64,000 nucleotides of DNA from Planctomycetota bacterium (GTDB lineage Bacteria; Planctomycetota; Planctomycetia; Planctomycetales; Planctomycetaceae). The first letter of the stretch is position 1. Every line of letters begins with the position of its first letter. Location: contig JAHZKX010000043.1 of the NCBI GenBank assembly GCA_022600195.1, forward strand, positions 1 through 64,000, read 5' to 3'. Below the pieces are notes generated by a model, which had not been told where the DNA came from, made no database searches, and saw nothing but the letters and a program-made list of their open reading frames with translations. A program made the position numbers and the translations under genes. Of this stretch, positions 9,814 to 18,156 are shown in pieces.

Positions 9814-9847
9814 AAAAAAAAGAGGTGGCTGTTTCCAACCACCTCTC
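9814..9847 (-). terminator. Intrinsic terminator of the TadE/TadG cluster
   Basis: On the minus strand there is a perfect 8-bp stem, AGAGGTGG / CCACCTCT, with a 10-base loop, followed immediately by a run of eight T. It lies about 55 bp after the vWA gene stop and ends the leftward cluster. Confidence 0.9.
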
Positions 9848-9902
9848 GCACTCAGGTCAATATCAACCCAAGCAGGCACGAATCACTAGAAATCCGCATC
9901 CA

Positions 9903-11702
9903 TTAAAAATCGCTCTCCGGATCAGCCAACAACTTGGCAGGAGGCACGTTTGCTGCAATTTTGCCGAAGGCAACCAGCAACTGTGCTTGCATATCTTCGA
10001 TGGTGGCACCACCGGGTGCGTCAATCCAGATACCATTACATGCTTTGGCAATGGCTTCCATCAAGTTCCGATCTGCCCCCGCACCAACGGTCATCGTATG
10101 CACGGTATAACCCAGGTTGGCAGCTTCGACTGCCTGCCAGAAAGCATACTGTTTATCACGACTACTGGTTGAATAGTCTGACTGACCATCACCGTTGAAG
10201 TCGGTAACCTCATCCCAGTTCCAACTGCCTGGAAGTGACCAATCAGAAGGAGAACGGTTGGCGTTACCATCCGTCATTACCAGAATCGTCGGACGAGCAC
10301 CAACACGACCATGCGACTGCAGCAGTTCTCTTGCATCTCGAATCCCATAACCCATGCCGGTATAGGGTGCGTAGTGAGATGCCTGTTTGTGTCTCTGAAT
10401 CGTATCGATATCTGTGTAACGATTTGTGATAAGTTCATCACCCAGATCAACGGTATCAAGCACACCATCATCATTCAGAACTGATTCGACGCGTGAAGAG
10501 TCATCATAGGTAACGAGTCCGATGTAATCTCCAAATTGTAACCCGTCAAGAAATTCGGTGAATAACGTCACACCTTCTTTCATGGCATGGAACGGATAAA
10601 TCGGAGCCCGCCATAAATCTTCTGACTGATTATTTTTCTTTCGTCTTTCAATCAGATATCCAACCAGAGTACGGTAACCGTATTTCTTTTTGTAGCCATA
10701 ATTTTTGGGTGAGGAATCTGTACGTACCCATTGAATATAATTTAACCATAAATTCTTGTGCGTATTTCCAGTTGGCTGTCCTTTTAAATTACCAGAATAA
10801 TCTTTACCTTCCTGAGGAAATGGATACTTGAGTTTTCCACTACCATCTACTTCGTCGAGATCAAGTGAGTAATAAACACTCGTATTATTGTCTGAACTTT
10901 TATAAACCCCCTGTGCGGAATTGATCTTTCCAAAACCAGTTGCAGGAAATTTCAGTTTCCCTGTATCAGAGAAAGTCACACCAGAGGCAACCAGCGTGTT
11001 CCAGATATCGTCCAGATTATCTTCAACAGGTGCTTTTCCCAAACGACTGGAGGACATCGCGTCATATTGACTGTCGTAACTCATCGAACCTGAGTAGTCG
11101 AGTACGAGTACAATATCGCGTGCTTCAATAAAGGCAATTGCCGACGTCGTAACAGCAGCCGTTTTCTCATCCATCAGACCAGCAAAGAACAATTGCAATC
11201 TAGAATCGGGTTGACCTTCCGTTGCATTATCTTTCCGAGCAATCACTTTGACTACGTTATAAGGTTTGGCACCTTCACCCCAGATCATATGGTCATTTCC
11301 AGATGCGTCCTGATACCGTTTACCGAATTTGACATCGGTTTCCGGATCGACGTAAACACCGTTTAACCGAGCCACTTTCTCTGCCATCGCTCTGGCAGCA
11401 TCCACGGCAATCGAGTTTGCATCCTGCACAGCACTGCCAACATCCTGATTTTCCTGAATGTCGTCAGCTGCGGTCTGCACAGCATCGGTAATCTGTTGTG
11501 CCGCTGCTAATGCAGCAGCCTCGACAGCATTTCGCATTCTGGTTTTGGTCATTGTGATCACTGCGATATCAATGCCAAATGCCAGAAATCCCATTGTTGC
11601 AATCAGAAATGGGACTGCCATCACCATGAATGCACCGCGGCGATTTTGATCGCCGGGCAAATCCATTTCTTCGCTCATTAAATTTTGTAACTGTTTCATC
11701 AT
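9903..11702 (-). CDS. TadG-like Flp pilus-assembly protein with von Willebrand A domain
   Basis: This protein has 599 residues. The N-terminus has a TadE/G-type segment (RRGAFMVMAVPFLIATMG, about 22-40) with one transmembrane helix, then a pilin-like Ala-rich region (AVEAAALAAAQQ). A vWA domain occupies roughly 190-590. Its metal-adhesion (MIDAS) motif DYSGSMS is visible, with later TDGNANR and TMTVGAGADR blocks. Such proteins are membrane-anchored partners of Tad (tight adherence) secretion machines. It is the last gene of a three-gene leftward cluster after two TadE-like genes. Start ATG at 11702 follows GGGGGA. Confidence 0.85.
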   Translation of the reverse strand: MMKQLQNLMSEEMDLPGDQNRRGAFMVMAVPFLIATMGFLAFGIDIAVITMTKTRMRNAVEAAALAAAQQITDAVQTAADDIQENQDVGSAVQDANSIAVDAARAMAEKVARLNGVYVDPETDVKFGKRYQDASGNDHMIWGEGAKPYNVVKVIARKDNATEGQPDSRLQLFFAGLMDEKTAAVTTSAIAFIEARDIVLVLDYSGSMSYDSQYDAMSSSRLGKAPVEDNLDDIWNTLVASGVTFSDTGKLKFPATGFGKINSAQGVYKSSDNNTSVYYSLDLDEVDGSGKLKYPFPQEGKDYSGNLKGQPTGNTHKNLWLNYIQWVRTDSSPKNYGYKKKYGYRTLVGYLIERRKKNNQSEDLWRAPIYPFHAMKEGVTLFTEFLDGLQFGDYIGLVTYDDSSRVESVLNDDGVLDTVDLGDELITNRYTDIDTIQRHKQASHYAPYTGMGYGIRDARELLQSHGRVGARPTILVMTDGNANRSPSDWSLPGSWNWDEVTDFNGDGQSDYSTSSRDKQYAFWQAVEAANLGYTVHTMTVGAGADRNLMEAIAKACNGIWIDAPGGATIEDMQAQLLVAFGKIAANVPPAKLLADPESDF

Positions 11703-11757
11703 TCCCCCCTCATACTCACCAGAAGATTGAGTGTCATACTCATAAAATTATGTATTC

Positions 11758-12330
11758 CTAGTTGACGATCTTGGTTGTGCCATTATTTAAAATTAAGTCC
11801 CAGACCGGATCGCCATTCATTGGCTTGGCCTTTGATCCTTCCAGGTTCATGATATCTGTCAGTGAGGAACCTGTTGCATTTTCGGGTATCTCAATTCCAA
11901 TTCGAAATAAGCGGTTACGATTGGCTGCATCACTCAGATCAAAAGTCTCTCCTGCACTGGGTGGATTCGGCATGGGATCGAGAGCATTTCCCGAACCATC
12001 ATCTGCATGCGTAATCGTGATCGTCAGGTTTGTTTCATCATTTTCGACCCCGGAGGCTCGAAGAAAATTCCGTACATCAAGAATGATTTTGTCATTCAAG
12101 TTCATGCCGGGTGGTAAATCCAAATCGGCATCCATCGAAGCCAGACGCCCTGATTGTGCCAATGCTGCATCCATAATTGTGGATGTGTGCACAGCACGAC
12201 GGACTGCTACCATTCCCAGAATCAATGCCAGGAAGACCGGCGCGATTAATGCAAATTCAACCGCAGCTACACCCCGGCGGTTTTGAATTACTTTTTCTGA
12301 TTTCGTTTGTCTGTTTTGATTGATACGCAT
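11758..12330 (-). CDS. TadE-like minor pseudopilin
   Basis: This protein has 190 residues. The TadE signature RRGVAAVEFALIAPVFLALI at about 18-37 combines a prepilin-type cleavage region (Glu at position +5 of the mature helix) with a single transmembrane helix. The rest is a periplasmic domain with no recognised enzyme motif. GGAG lies eight bases before the ATG. It sits 55 bp upstream of the TadG-like gene and 56 bp downstream of a second TadE-like gene, so the three are probably co-transcribed. No tadA ATPase or cpaB/C secretin is present in the window. Confidence 0.82.
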   Translation of the reverse strand: MRINQNRQTKSEKVIQNRRGVAAVEFALIAPVFLALILGMVAVRRAVHTSTIMDAALAQSGRLASMDADLDLPPGMNLNDKIILDVRNFLRASGVENDETNLTITITHADDGSGNALDPMPNPPSAGETFDLSDAANRNRLFRIGIEIPENATGSSLTDIMNLEGSKAKPMNGDPVWDLILNNGTTKIVN

Positions 12331-12386
12331 GAAATTACTCCTGCAAACAGTGGCTTACCTGATTCGGTAAAATATATTTCTTATGT

Positions 12387-12914
12387 TTATTCGTGACGCC
12401 TGACAGTATGTCCGGACAAAACCAGACTCTCTTCTTTCGTTGCTGCTTCTGCGGCTTCAACAGGGTCAACAAAAAATGAACTTAGTAATCTGACATCTTT
12501 GTAGGGGACTTCGACACGAACAATAAATAACTGCGCTTTCTCAGCGTTTGCCAACTCAATATCGGGCAGGGCAGAGAAGTCAATTTGTGAAACATCAACA
12601 CCTGCCGTGTCAAACTGACTGGCATTCTTAACCATGATGGTCGCCAGATCTGAATCAAATACTGTATCGAGTAATGCTTTGACTTTTGTCTCAACCTGAG
12701 CGGTTGTCACAGATTCAGCACGTCCCAGTTTTGCTGCTTCCTGAGTCGCTTCCTGAATAATGTTCGACACCATATAGGCATAGCCAAATTCAAAGATGGC
12801 ATAGACAAACACCAGAAAGACTGGTGCGACAAATGCCAGCTCAACTAAAGTTGTGCCAGAGCGAGATGAATCCGATTGTTTTTTTAACACCTGTCGGTTT
12901 CGCCGTATAAACAT
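12387..12914 (-). CDS. TadE-like minor pseudopilin (first gene of cluster)
   Basis: This protein has about 175 residues from the ATG at 12914, chosen because GAGGA lies five bases upstream; an upstream in-frame ATG at 12956 lacks a ribosome-binding site. The signature SGTTLVELAFVAPVFLVFV carries the TadE prepilin/transmembrane segment. A glutamate-rich exported part follows. With the next two genes it forms a TadE-TadE-TadG set expected to act in assembly or anchoring of a Flp-type pilus or adhesin in the cell envelope. Confidence 0.8.
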   Translation of the reverse strand: MFIRRNRQVLKKQSDSSRSGTTLVELAFVAPVFLVFVYAIFEFGYAYMVSNIIQEATQEAAKLGRAESVTTAQVETKVKALLDTVFDSDLATIMVKNASQFDTAGVDVSQIDFSALPDIELANAEKAQLFIVRVEVPYKDVRLLSSFFVDPVEAAEAATKEESLVLSGHTVRRHE

Positions 12915-12956
12915 TGCTTTCCTCTTGAAAAGATTGGTATGCCCATCCGCGGACAT

Positions 12957-13323
12957 CTATTTATTTCTGCTAACCTGCAAAACGCTGGGAGAATTAAGTC
13001 AAGAGGGGAGGGTTTTACCCACTAAAACAATAGCTCAGAAATAGCACTATGTTGGTTTTATTTCTGTAAAAAACAGAAAACATTCCATGTTGTAAAATCG
13101 CTACAAGATGCATTTCACAAACTGCCGGTCTTCAGCCGTTCTGATGCAAAAAAGCCTCATTCAGACGAATTTTCCAAGATAATTGTTAAATTCTTGCGTC
13201 TAACAGAGGGTTATCGATCTACTTCAATTGAAATTCATGCTGCATTGTCGATACACTGTCTTCTGACGTGCCGTTCAGGCCTTCAGATATAAAGACAAAA
13301 AAATGTTTTGGTAGAAATCAACT
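12957..13323. other. Intergenic region, divergent promoters
   Basis: About 370 bp lie between the leftward TadE/TadG cluster and the rightward small gene at 13324. It is AT-rich and contains a short hairpin (TTTCTG taaaaaa CAGAAA, about 13060-13080). No gene is supported. Confidence 0.5.
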
Positions 13324-13605
13324 ATGGGAAAAAAGGCTTCTTCAACTCTCAAAGCAGGCTCAAATATTCAGGTAAAAGAGGGAGTCTGCGTTCCAGAGTT
13401 TCCGGAAATCTGCTGCGGTGGCTGGACCGGTATGGTGGTCGAAGTGCGCGGTAAAAAAGTCGCAGAACGGACGTACATTCTCGAATGGGATGATGAAACG
13501 GAAAGCAAAATGCCCGACGCTTACAAATCGCAGTGTGAAGATCAAGGGCTGTTCTTTAAGATGGCCTGCCTGCCTGGCGACGCGTTAACTCTAAGCGATT
13601 CTTAA
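13324..13605 (+). CDS. Small conserved hypothetical protein with SH3-like barrel look
   Basis: This 93-residue acidic protein has no signal peptide or membrane helix. The segment VKEGVCVPEFPEICCGGWTGMVVEV followed by YILEWDDET is rich in beta-forming residues and alternates G/V in a way seen in small SH3-like or KOW-like barrels. That is an impression only; no family is assigned. Three Cys are clustered near residues 23-36. The stop overlaps the stop of convergent folK by four bases. The coding frame is supported by a sensible composition and by the tight convergent packing. Confidence 0.6.
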   Translation: MGKKASSTLKAGSNIQVKEGVCVPEFPEICCGGWTGMVVEVRGKKVAERTYILEWDDETESKMPDAYKSQCEDQGLFFKMACLPGDALTLSDS

Positions 13606-14105
13606 AGCCTGACATCAGCACGGCGAGTCAACTGAGGGTCCGTTACGGATTTTAATTCGCAGGCAATCTGTCCTATATTTTTATCCAGACCGGGAATGCA
13701 AAAATCCGGCGCCAGTTCTGCCAGAGGAATCGCCAGAAAGTCCCGATGTACAATGTCCGGGTCCGGAATGATCCGATGCTCAATCTGAAATTGCTCATTA
13801 TTAAACAGTACCAGATCAATATCGATTGTCCGTGGACCATTTTTGTTTTCAGGATCGCGAACTCGATTCAGTTGCGATTCAATCCCGGGAATCACAACTG
13901 AAAGTAATTCACTGGCATCACATGCTGTCTCCATCAGCACAGCAGCGTTCAAGAAATCAGCCTGATCAGGATCTCCCACCGGCTTACTTTGCCAAACCGA
14001 AGATTTGCCGGAAATCAAACCATGTTCACTCAATAAGTGAACTGCCTGGGGCAAGTAATATTCCGGACGAATATTACTTCCTAATGCCAGAAATACCCGA
14101 TTCAT
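13602..14105 (-). CDS. folK: 2-amino-4-hydroxy-6-hydroxymethyldihydropteridine diphosphokinase
   Basis: FolK transfers pyrophosphate from ATP to 6-hydroxymethyl-7,8-dihydropterin in folate synthesis. The start is the ATG at 14105 (MNRVFLALGSN); the open frame extends 31 codons further upstream, but only through folB. From there the protein is about 167 residues, the normal size for the family. Diagnostic blocks: LALGSN near the N-terminus, DFLNAAVLMET, and GPRTIDIDLVLF with the Mg2+-binding aspartates. The start lies one base after the folB stop, so the two are translationally coupled. The order folB-folK is a common folate operon arrangement. Confidence 0.92.
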   Translation of the reverse strand: MNRVFLALGSNIRPEYYLPQAVHLLSEHGLISGKSSVWQSKPVGDPDQADFLNAAVLMETACDASELLSVVIPGIESQLNRVRDPENKNGPRTIDIDLVLFNNEQFQIEHRIIPDPDIVHRDFLAIPLAELAPDFCIPGLDKNIGQIACELKSVTDPQLTRRADVRL

Positions 14106-14106
14106 T

Positions 14107-14478
14107 TCAGACTTCGGAAAAATCTTCACGTGTCCTTTCCACGGTGACCCCCACAGAGCGAGTGAAGCGGAGTGCTCCGGGCTTTTCAATACTGACACTT
14201 GCCTGTTCCACGCGTTGATCGGTTAAACAGATTTTCGCAACTTCGTCTGCCATTTTTTCAACTAATTGAAATCGTGAGTTTTCAACCAGATCGATAATTT
14301 CTTTCGTAATGGTCCGATAATTGACAGCATCAGAAATATCGTCTGAACGGCCCGCATTTCTCAAATCAACGTGTAGCGTTATATTGATCACTACATCTTG
14401 TTTTTTTTCTCGTTCTTCATTATTGATGCCAATGATGGTTCGCAACAGTAAATCGGAGATTTGGATTCGATCAGGCAT
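14107..14478 (-). CDS. folB: Dihydroneopterin aldolase
   Basis: FolB converts 7,8-dihydroneopterin to 6-hydroxymethyl-dihydropterin and glycolaldehyde, the step before FolK. At 123 residues it has the family length. Visible motifs: IGINNEER near residue 16 (the conserved Glu), NYRTITKEI, and VEKMADEVAKICL, whose Lys is the catalytic base. SIEKPGALR is the usual C-terminal block. No clear Shine-Dalgarno precedes the ATG. It is immediately upstream of folK. Confidence 0.92.
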   Translation of the reverse strand: MPDRIQISDLLLRTIIGINNEEREKKQDVVINITLHVDLRNAGRSDDISDAVNYRTITKEIIDLVENSRFQLVEKMADEVAKICLTDQRVEQASVSIEKPGALRFTRSVGVTVERTREDFSEV

Positions 14479-14657
14479 ATTAGTCAGAGAGGTTTACGAA
14501 TAGAGCTAAATTGAAATAAAGAAAGATCACCATCAATAAAACCACTATAGTATCAGTCGACTCAGTTGCACAGATAAGATTACTATTCTAAAAAAGGATT
14601 TGATAGATTCTTTTTTGAATGTTTCCAGACTCAGATCAGACAGAATGATTCACTCGA

Positions 14658-15998
14658 ATGCTCAATCCGCAACAAGATTTCTCGCGTCGAACTTGGTTGA
14701 AACAGTCTTTTTGTCAATCTCTGGGAATGGCAGGAGTATTGAGCAGCAACCTGCTTTCACAACAGCCTGCTTTTTCCCAACTCCAGGCAAAACCAGAACG
14801 TGTCCCGACGCTTCTCCTTCGATCTGGTTGGCAAACAGTCAATATTGGTGATATTGGTCATTCTCCGGGAATTTTGAAACTGTTGGAATTATATGCGCCC
14901 CATTTTCAAATCATTCTCTGGCCTAATAGTGTCGATCGTGGTGTGGAACCCATGCTCAAAAAACGGTTCCCTGATCTAAAAATTGTCAAAGGCCGCCTGC
15001 TAAAAAATGGAAAACTGGACTCCGAATCACTTGAACAGGCTTTTCGGCAGGCAGATTTCTTTCTACATGGCTCTGGTCCCAGTGTTGTGTCGCGCAGAGA
15101 ACTCGCCCATTGGAAGAAGACAACCGGAAAGCCTTATGGCATCTATGGCGTCACGGTTTCCGAGATCAATGCAGAATTACACAAAATTCTGTCAGAAGCA
15201 GATTTTATCTTCACACGTGAAACGCATTCGCTGAAAAATTTAACTGATGCCAAAGTCACTTCCGATTATCAGGATTTTGCACCTGATGCTACATTTGCCA
15301 TTGATTTGACCGATGATCTCAAAGTCAGGTCGTTTCAAAAGCAGAATCAGCTTGAACAGGGGAAATACCTTTGTGCGGTCCCTCGACTTAGGTTTACGCC
15401 CTACCACAAAATTCATAAATCCATACGCTGGTCAAAAGAGAAAATTCATCAGGTGGAATCGATCAATCGGGAATTCCAGGAGATCGATCATGCGAAATTA
15501 CGGGCTGCGATTATCAAATGGGTCCGTACTAGCGGTCAAAAAGTTGTGGTTTGTCCCGAAATGACCTATCAGACGGAAATCATTCATCCGCTCGTTATCG
15601 ACCCGCTTCCTCCAGACGTGAAAAAGATGGTTGTCCCGCATGATCAATATTGGCTGCCAGATGAAGCAGGGTCACTATATCGCGATGCATCTGCCGTCCT
15701 GAGTATGGAATGTCATTCCCCCATTATCGCCTGTGCGCATGGCACTCCTGGTCTTTATGTCAGGCAACCCACAGATACGATCAAAGGTCAAATGTGGTAT
15801 GACATCGGCCTGAAAGACTGGACCTTTGAAATTGATGAGGTCAATCAAAAACAAATCTCAGAGAGAGTCATCGACATTTATCATCATTATGAACAATCGA
15901 TTGATAAACTGAAATCTGTGATGCAGTCGATTCAAAAGCGGCAGAAACAAACGATGCAAATTGTGACGGCAGCTGTGCGCAAATCTGGACCTTCCTGA
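14658..15998 (+). CDS. Polysaccharide pyruvyl transferase family protein (exported)
   Basis: This protein has 446 residues. The N-terminus, SRRTWLKQSFCQSLGMAGVL, is a twin-arginine-type signal, so the protein is probably exported or membrane-tethered, which is unusual for the family. The body starts with TVNIGDIGHSPG, the nucleotide-sugar/phosphate-binding loop pattern of polysaccharide pyruvyl transferases (CsaB/WcaK type), and continues with FFLHGSGPSVVSRRE and FARD/FTRETHS-like blocks. Such enzymes add ketal pyruvate to glycans. Planctomycetes carry many divergent copies with unknown substrates. The gene is monocistronic and divergent from folB. Confidence 0.75.
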   Translation: MLNPQQDFSRRTWLKQSFCQSLGMAGVLSSNLLSQQPAFSQLQAKPERVPTLLLRSGWQTVNIGDIGHSPGILKLLELYAPHFQIILWPNSVDRGVEPMLKKRFPDLKIVKGRLLKNGKLDSESLEQAFRQADFFLHGSGPSVVSRRELAHWKKTTGKPYGIYGVTVSEINAELHKILSEADFIFTRETHSLKNLTDAKVTSDYQDFAPDATFAIDLTDDLKVRSFQKQNQLEQGKYLCAVPRLRFTPYHKIHKSIRWSKEKIHQVESINREFQEIDHAKLRAAIIKWVRTSGQKVVVCPEMTYQTEIIHPLVIDPLPPDVKKMVVPHDQYWLPDEAGSLYRDASAVLSMECHSPIIACAHGTPGLYVRQPTDTIKGQMWYDIGLKDWTFEIDEVNQKQISERVIDIYHHYEQSIDKLKSVMQSIQKRQKQTMQIVTAAVRKSGPS

Positions 15999-16023
15999 AT
16001 CCATTACGCATACGAGCACACAT

Positions 16024-16767
16024 TCAAGCTCCAGGCGAGAACTGTTCTCCCCCGGACACGGAAAGCACTTCGCCTGTTACGAAGTCGGATCGCAGCAAAA
16101 AGAGCAGGGCATCACAGATATCCTGAGGGCAGCCCGCTCGTTTGAGTGGGATTTGCTCTGCGCGTTTTTCGAGATAAGAATGGTCCTCGCCAGGCGGCGC
16201 CAGAATCGCGCCGGGAGCGATTGCATTCACCTGGATATCCGGAGCTAACTCCAGCGCCAGACACTCGGTGAGAGTTACCAGACCAGCCTTGGAAATCCGA
16301 TAAGGTAAATGCGCGGTTCCGGGGCGCTGTGCCCGCCAGTCAACCAGATTGATAATATGACCTGTTTGACCGCGCTGCAGCGCTTTCGCAAACTTCTGGC
16401 ACAAGAAATAAGGGGCTTTTAAATTGATATCCAGATGGGAATCCCAATCGTTTTCAGAGGAAGAAAGCAGGTTTTTGTTCTCGAAAACCGAAGCACTGTT
16501 AATCAGAATATCCACTCTGCCAAACTCGGCAATGGCGGTATTCATGATCAAATCGGCCGCTTGATGGGAATCTGACAGATCTGCAGAAACCGCCAGTGAT
16601 TTTCTTCCCAACTCCCTGATTTCGGAGCACGTTTGCTCTGCTTCCTGTTTCGATGAACGATAATGAATGCAAATATCAACCCCCGCCTCTGCCAGAGCCA
16701 TCGCCATCGAACGTCCTATGCGAACAGCAGCACCCGTGATCACCGCGACTTTTCCATTCAAATCCAA
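16024..16767 (-). CDS. Short-chain dehydrogenase, pteridine-reductase-like (FolM/PTR1 type)
   Basis: This is an NAD(P)-dependent Rossmann oxidoreductase of about 247 residues. The likely start is the TTG at 16767 (LDLNGKVAVITG) with GGAG seven bases upstream. The ATG at 16845 would put the start inside the terminator of the gene upstream. Motifs: TGAAVRIGRS (the TGxxxRIG form seen in pteridine reductases), NSASVFE, and a catalytic set with Asp in place of Ser (INLVDWRA), then YRISK (Tyr, Lys). The Asp-Tyr-Lys triad is typical of PTR1/FolM dihydropteridine reductases. The folB/folK genes 2 kb away fit a pterin role, but this is inference. Confidence 0.75.
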   Translation of the reverse strand: MDLNGKVAVITGAAVRIGRSMAMALAEAGVDICIHYRSSKQEAEQTCSEIRELGRKSLAVSADLSDSHQAADLIMNTAIAEFGRVDILINSASVFENKNLLSSSENDWDSHLDINLKAPYFLCQKFAKALQRGQTGHIINLVDWRAQRPGTAHLPYRISKAGLVTLTECLALELAPDIQVNAIAPGAILAPPGEDHSYLEKRAEQIPLKRAGCPQDICDALLFLLRSDFVTGEVLSVSGGEQFSPGA

Positions 16768-16810
16768 CTTACGACTCCACAAAAAAGAGGGGGGGGAGGT
16801 AAACAGCAAA

Positions 16811-16840
16811 TAAAAAACCCCGGTCATCAAACCGGGGTTA
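16811..16840 (-). terminator. Intrinsic terminator of the CheX-receiver gene
   Basis: On the minus strand there is a perfect 9-bp stem, AACCCCGGT / ACCGGGGTT, with a short loop, followed by TTTTTT. It lies 30 bp after the CheX-receiver stop and before the SDR start, which shows the SDR must begin downstream of it. Confidence 0.9.
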
Positions 16841-16869
16841 TGCATAGATCGCTAAGTACCAGGGATCTC

Positions 16870-17799
16870 TTAACTGATGACAGCATTCGCTTCTTTGAGT
16901 ACCGGCGTTCTCCCGAATGCACGTTCTATTTTGCCAACTAAGATCTGCTTTGTGAAGTCTGTTTTAAGTATATAATCATTGGCACCATAATTGAACGCCT
17001 GAATGATCGCGGTTGTTGAGCGATTTGATGTCATTACCAGAACTTCGACATCACCGACGAAAGGCGAGTGTTTGATGTATTTCACCGATTCTGCATGAGC
17101 TCCCCCATGTGCGTCAATATCAACCAGGATCAGATCGGGGGTGTGAATCGCTGCATCCATGAAAGCTTCTTCAACAGTTGCTGCGGTTTCGACAATATAA
17201 CGTTCGTGTAGCAAATTTTGAAACAATGCACGATTCGTCTCATCGGGTTCAATGATCATGATGCGTTTTTTCTCTGCATCATCTAATTCATAATCGATGA
17301 TATCGCCAAGTTGTCCTACAAATCCAAAAAAGACAACGACGGGACCAATCCCGGTATTAAACAGACCACACAACGACCCCGCTTCAGGCGGGTATAAATT
17401 GTCAATGTTCTCTGTTTCAATCTCGGTCGGATGACCTAAACGGAACCCCATATGATCAACGGCCTTTTTAGCCTGGCCTGCTATCATATTCGACAATTCA
17501 CATGAAAAATCAGTCAAAACATGCTCATCATCAGCCAGAGACTCATCAATCAGTAAAGTTACCGCTTTTGAAATCAGTTCGCGGGGAACATTGACAACAA
17601 CAATCCCTTTACCTGGTCCATTGACTTCAATTGCCGAACTCATCTCGTATCGCGGCGCTTCGTCTATTTTGACAATTTTCTCTAACTCTGCAGTCGTACC
17701 GACAAAATATTTAAATACATCAACGACAGAATTAATGACCGGGTCAGAAAACCGCATGGTCAATGTTTCTGCTGTATGAGTAGATGGAATAAGAGACAT
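16870..17799 (-). CDS. CheX-like phosphatase domain fused to a response-regulator receiver
   Basis: This protein has 309 residues. Residues about 15-165 form a CheX/CheC-like domain with the phosphatase signature ELSNMIAGQAKK (Glu101, Asn104), known in CheX to dephosphorylate CheY-P. Residues about 178-300 are a receiver domain: acidic pair Glu184/Asp186, phosphoacceptor Asp227 (LILVDID), Thr257 and Lys279. A phosphatase and its possible substrate are therefore in one polypeptide, with no DNA-binding or output domain. No chemotaxis genes are nearby. Self-limiting phosphorylation or a phosphate sink are possible roles; both are inference. Confidence 0.82.
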   Translation of the reverse strand: MSLIPSTHTAETLTMRFSDPVINSVVDVFKYFVGTTAELEKIVKIDEAPRYEMSSAIEVNGPGKGIVVVNVPRELISKAVTLLIDESLADDEHVLTDFSCELSNMIAGQAKKAVDHMGFRLGHPTEIETENIDNLYPPEAGSLCGLFNTGIGPVVVFFGFVGQLGDIIDYELDDAEKKRIMIIEPDETNRALFQNLLHERYIVETAATVEEAFMDAAIHTPDLILVDIDAHGGAHAESVKYIKHSPFVGDVEVLVMTSNRSTTAIIQAFNYGANDYILKTDFTKQILVGKIERAFGRTPVLKEANAVIS

Positions 17800-18156
17800 A
17801 GCAGTAACCCGTTTTTACCAAATAAACACATAGAAAATGTCAATGCCAAGGCATGAATCTTGTTGAGACTGCCTCATACACACCCAAACGTCAGTTTTAG
17901 TAACAAGTTAAATCCTGACTCATAGGTTGAATAAACTATATGTCAGAAAATTGTTTTGGTACTTTCCCATTGTTTTCTTCTCTTTCTTCCGATTCAGCTT
18001 GAACTCTCATAATCGATAAAATCAGTGCGATCTATCGACAAATGGTTTCAGATCAGGTAAATCAGAGAGATCAGACTGAAACGCTAACTTCGTAATTATC
18101 AACTAGATACTGCATTTGTAGACCGACAGTGTCTCTTAACATCCTGGGATCCGAAA
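17800..18156. other. Intergenic region, divergent promoters
   Basis: About 357 bp separate the leftward CheX-receiver gene and the rightward hydrolase. It is AT-rich with no supported open frame; the promoters for both genes are expected here but no clear consensus was picked out. Confidence 0.5.

Noticed and set aside
11762-12286. 174-codon plus-strand frame
   Set aside because: Antisense to the TadE-like gene, which has a clear family signature.
16789-16796. G8 run near the SDR as a phase-variation tract
   Set aside because: With the TTG start at 16767 and the terminator just upstream, the run is outside the coding region and has no clear promoter spacing role.
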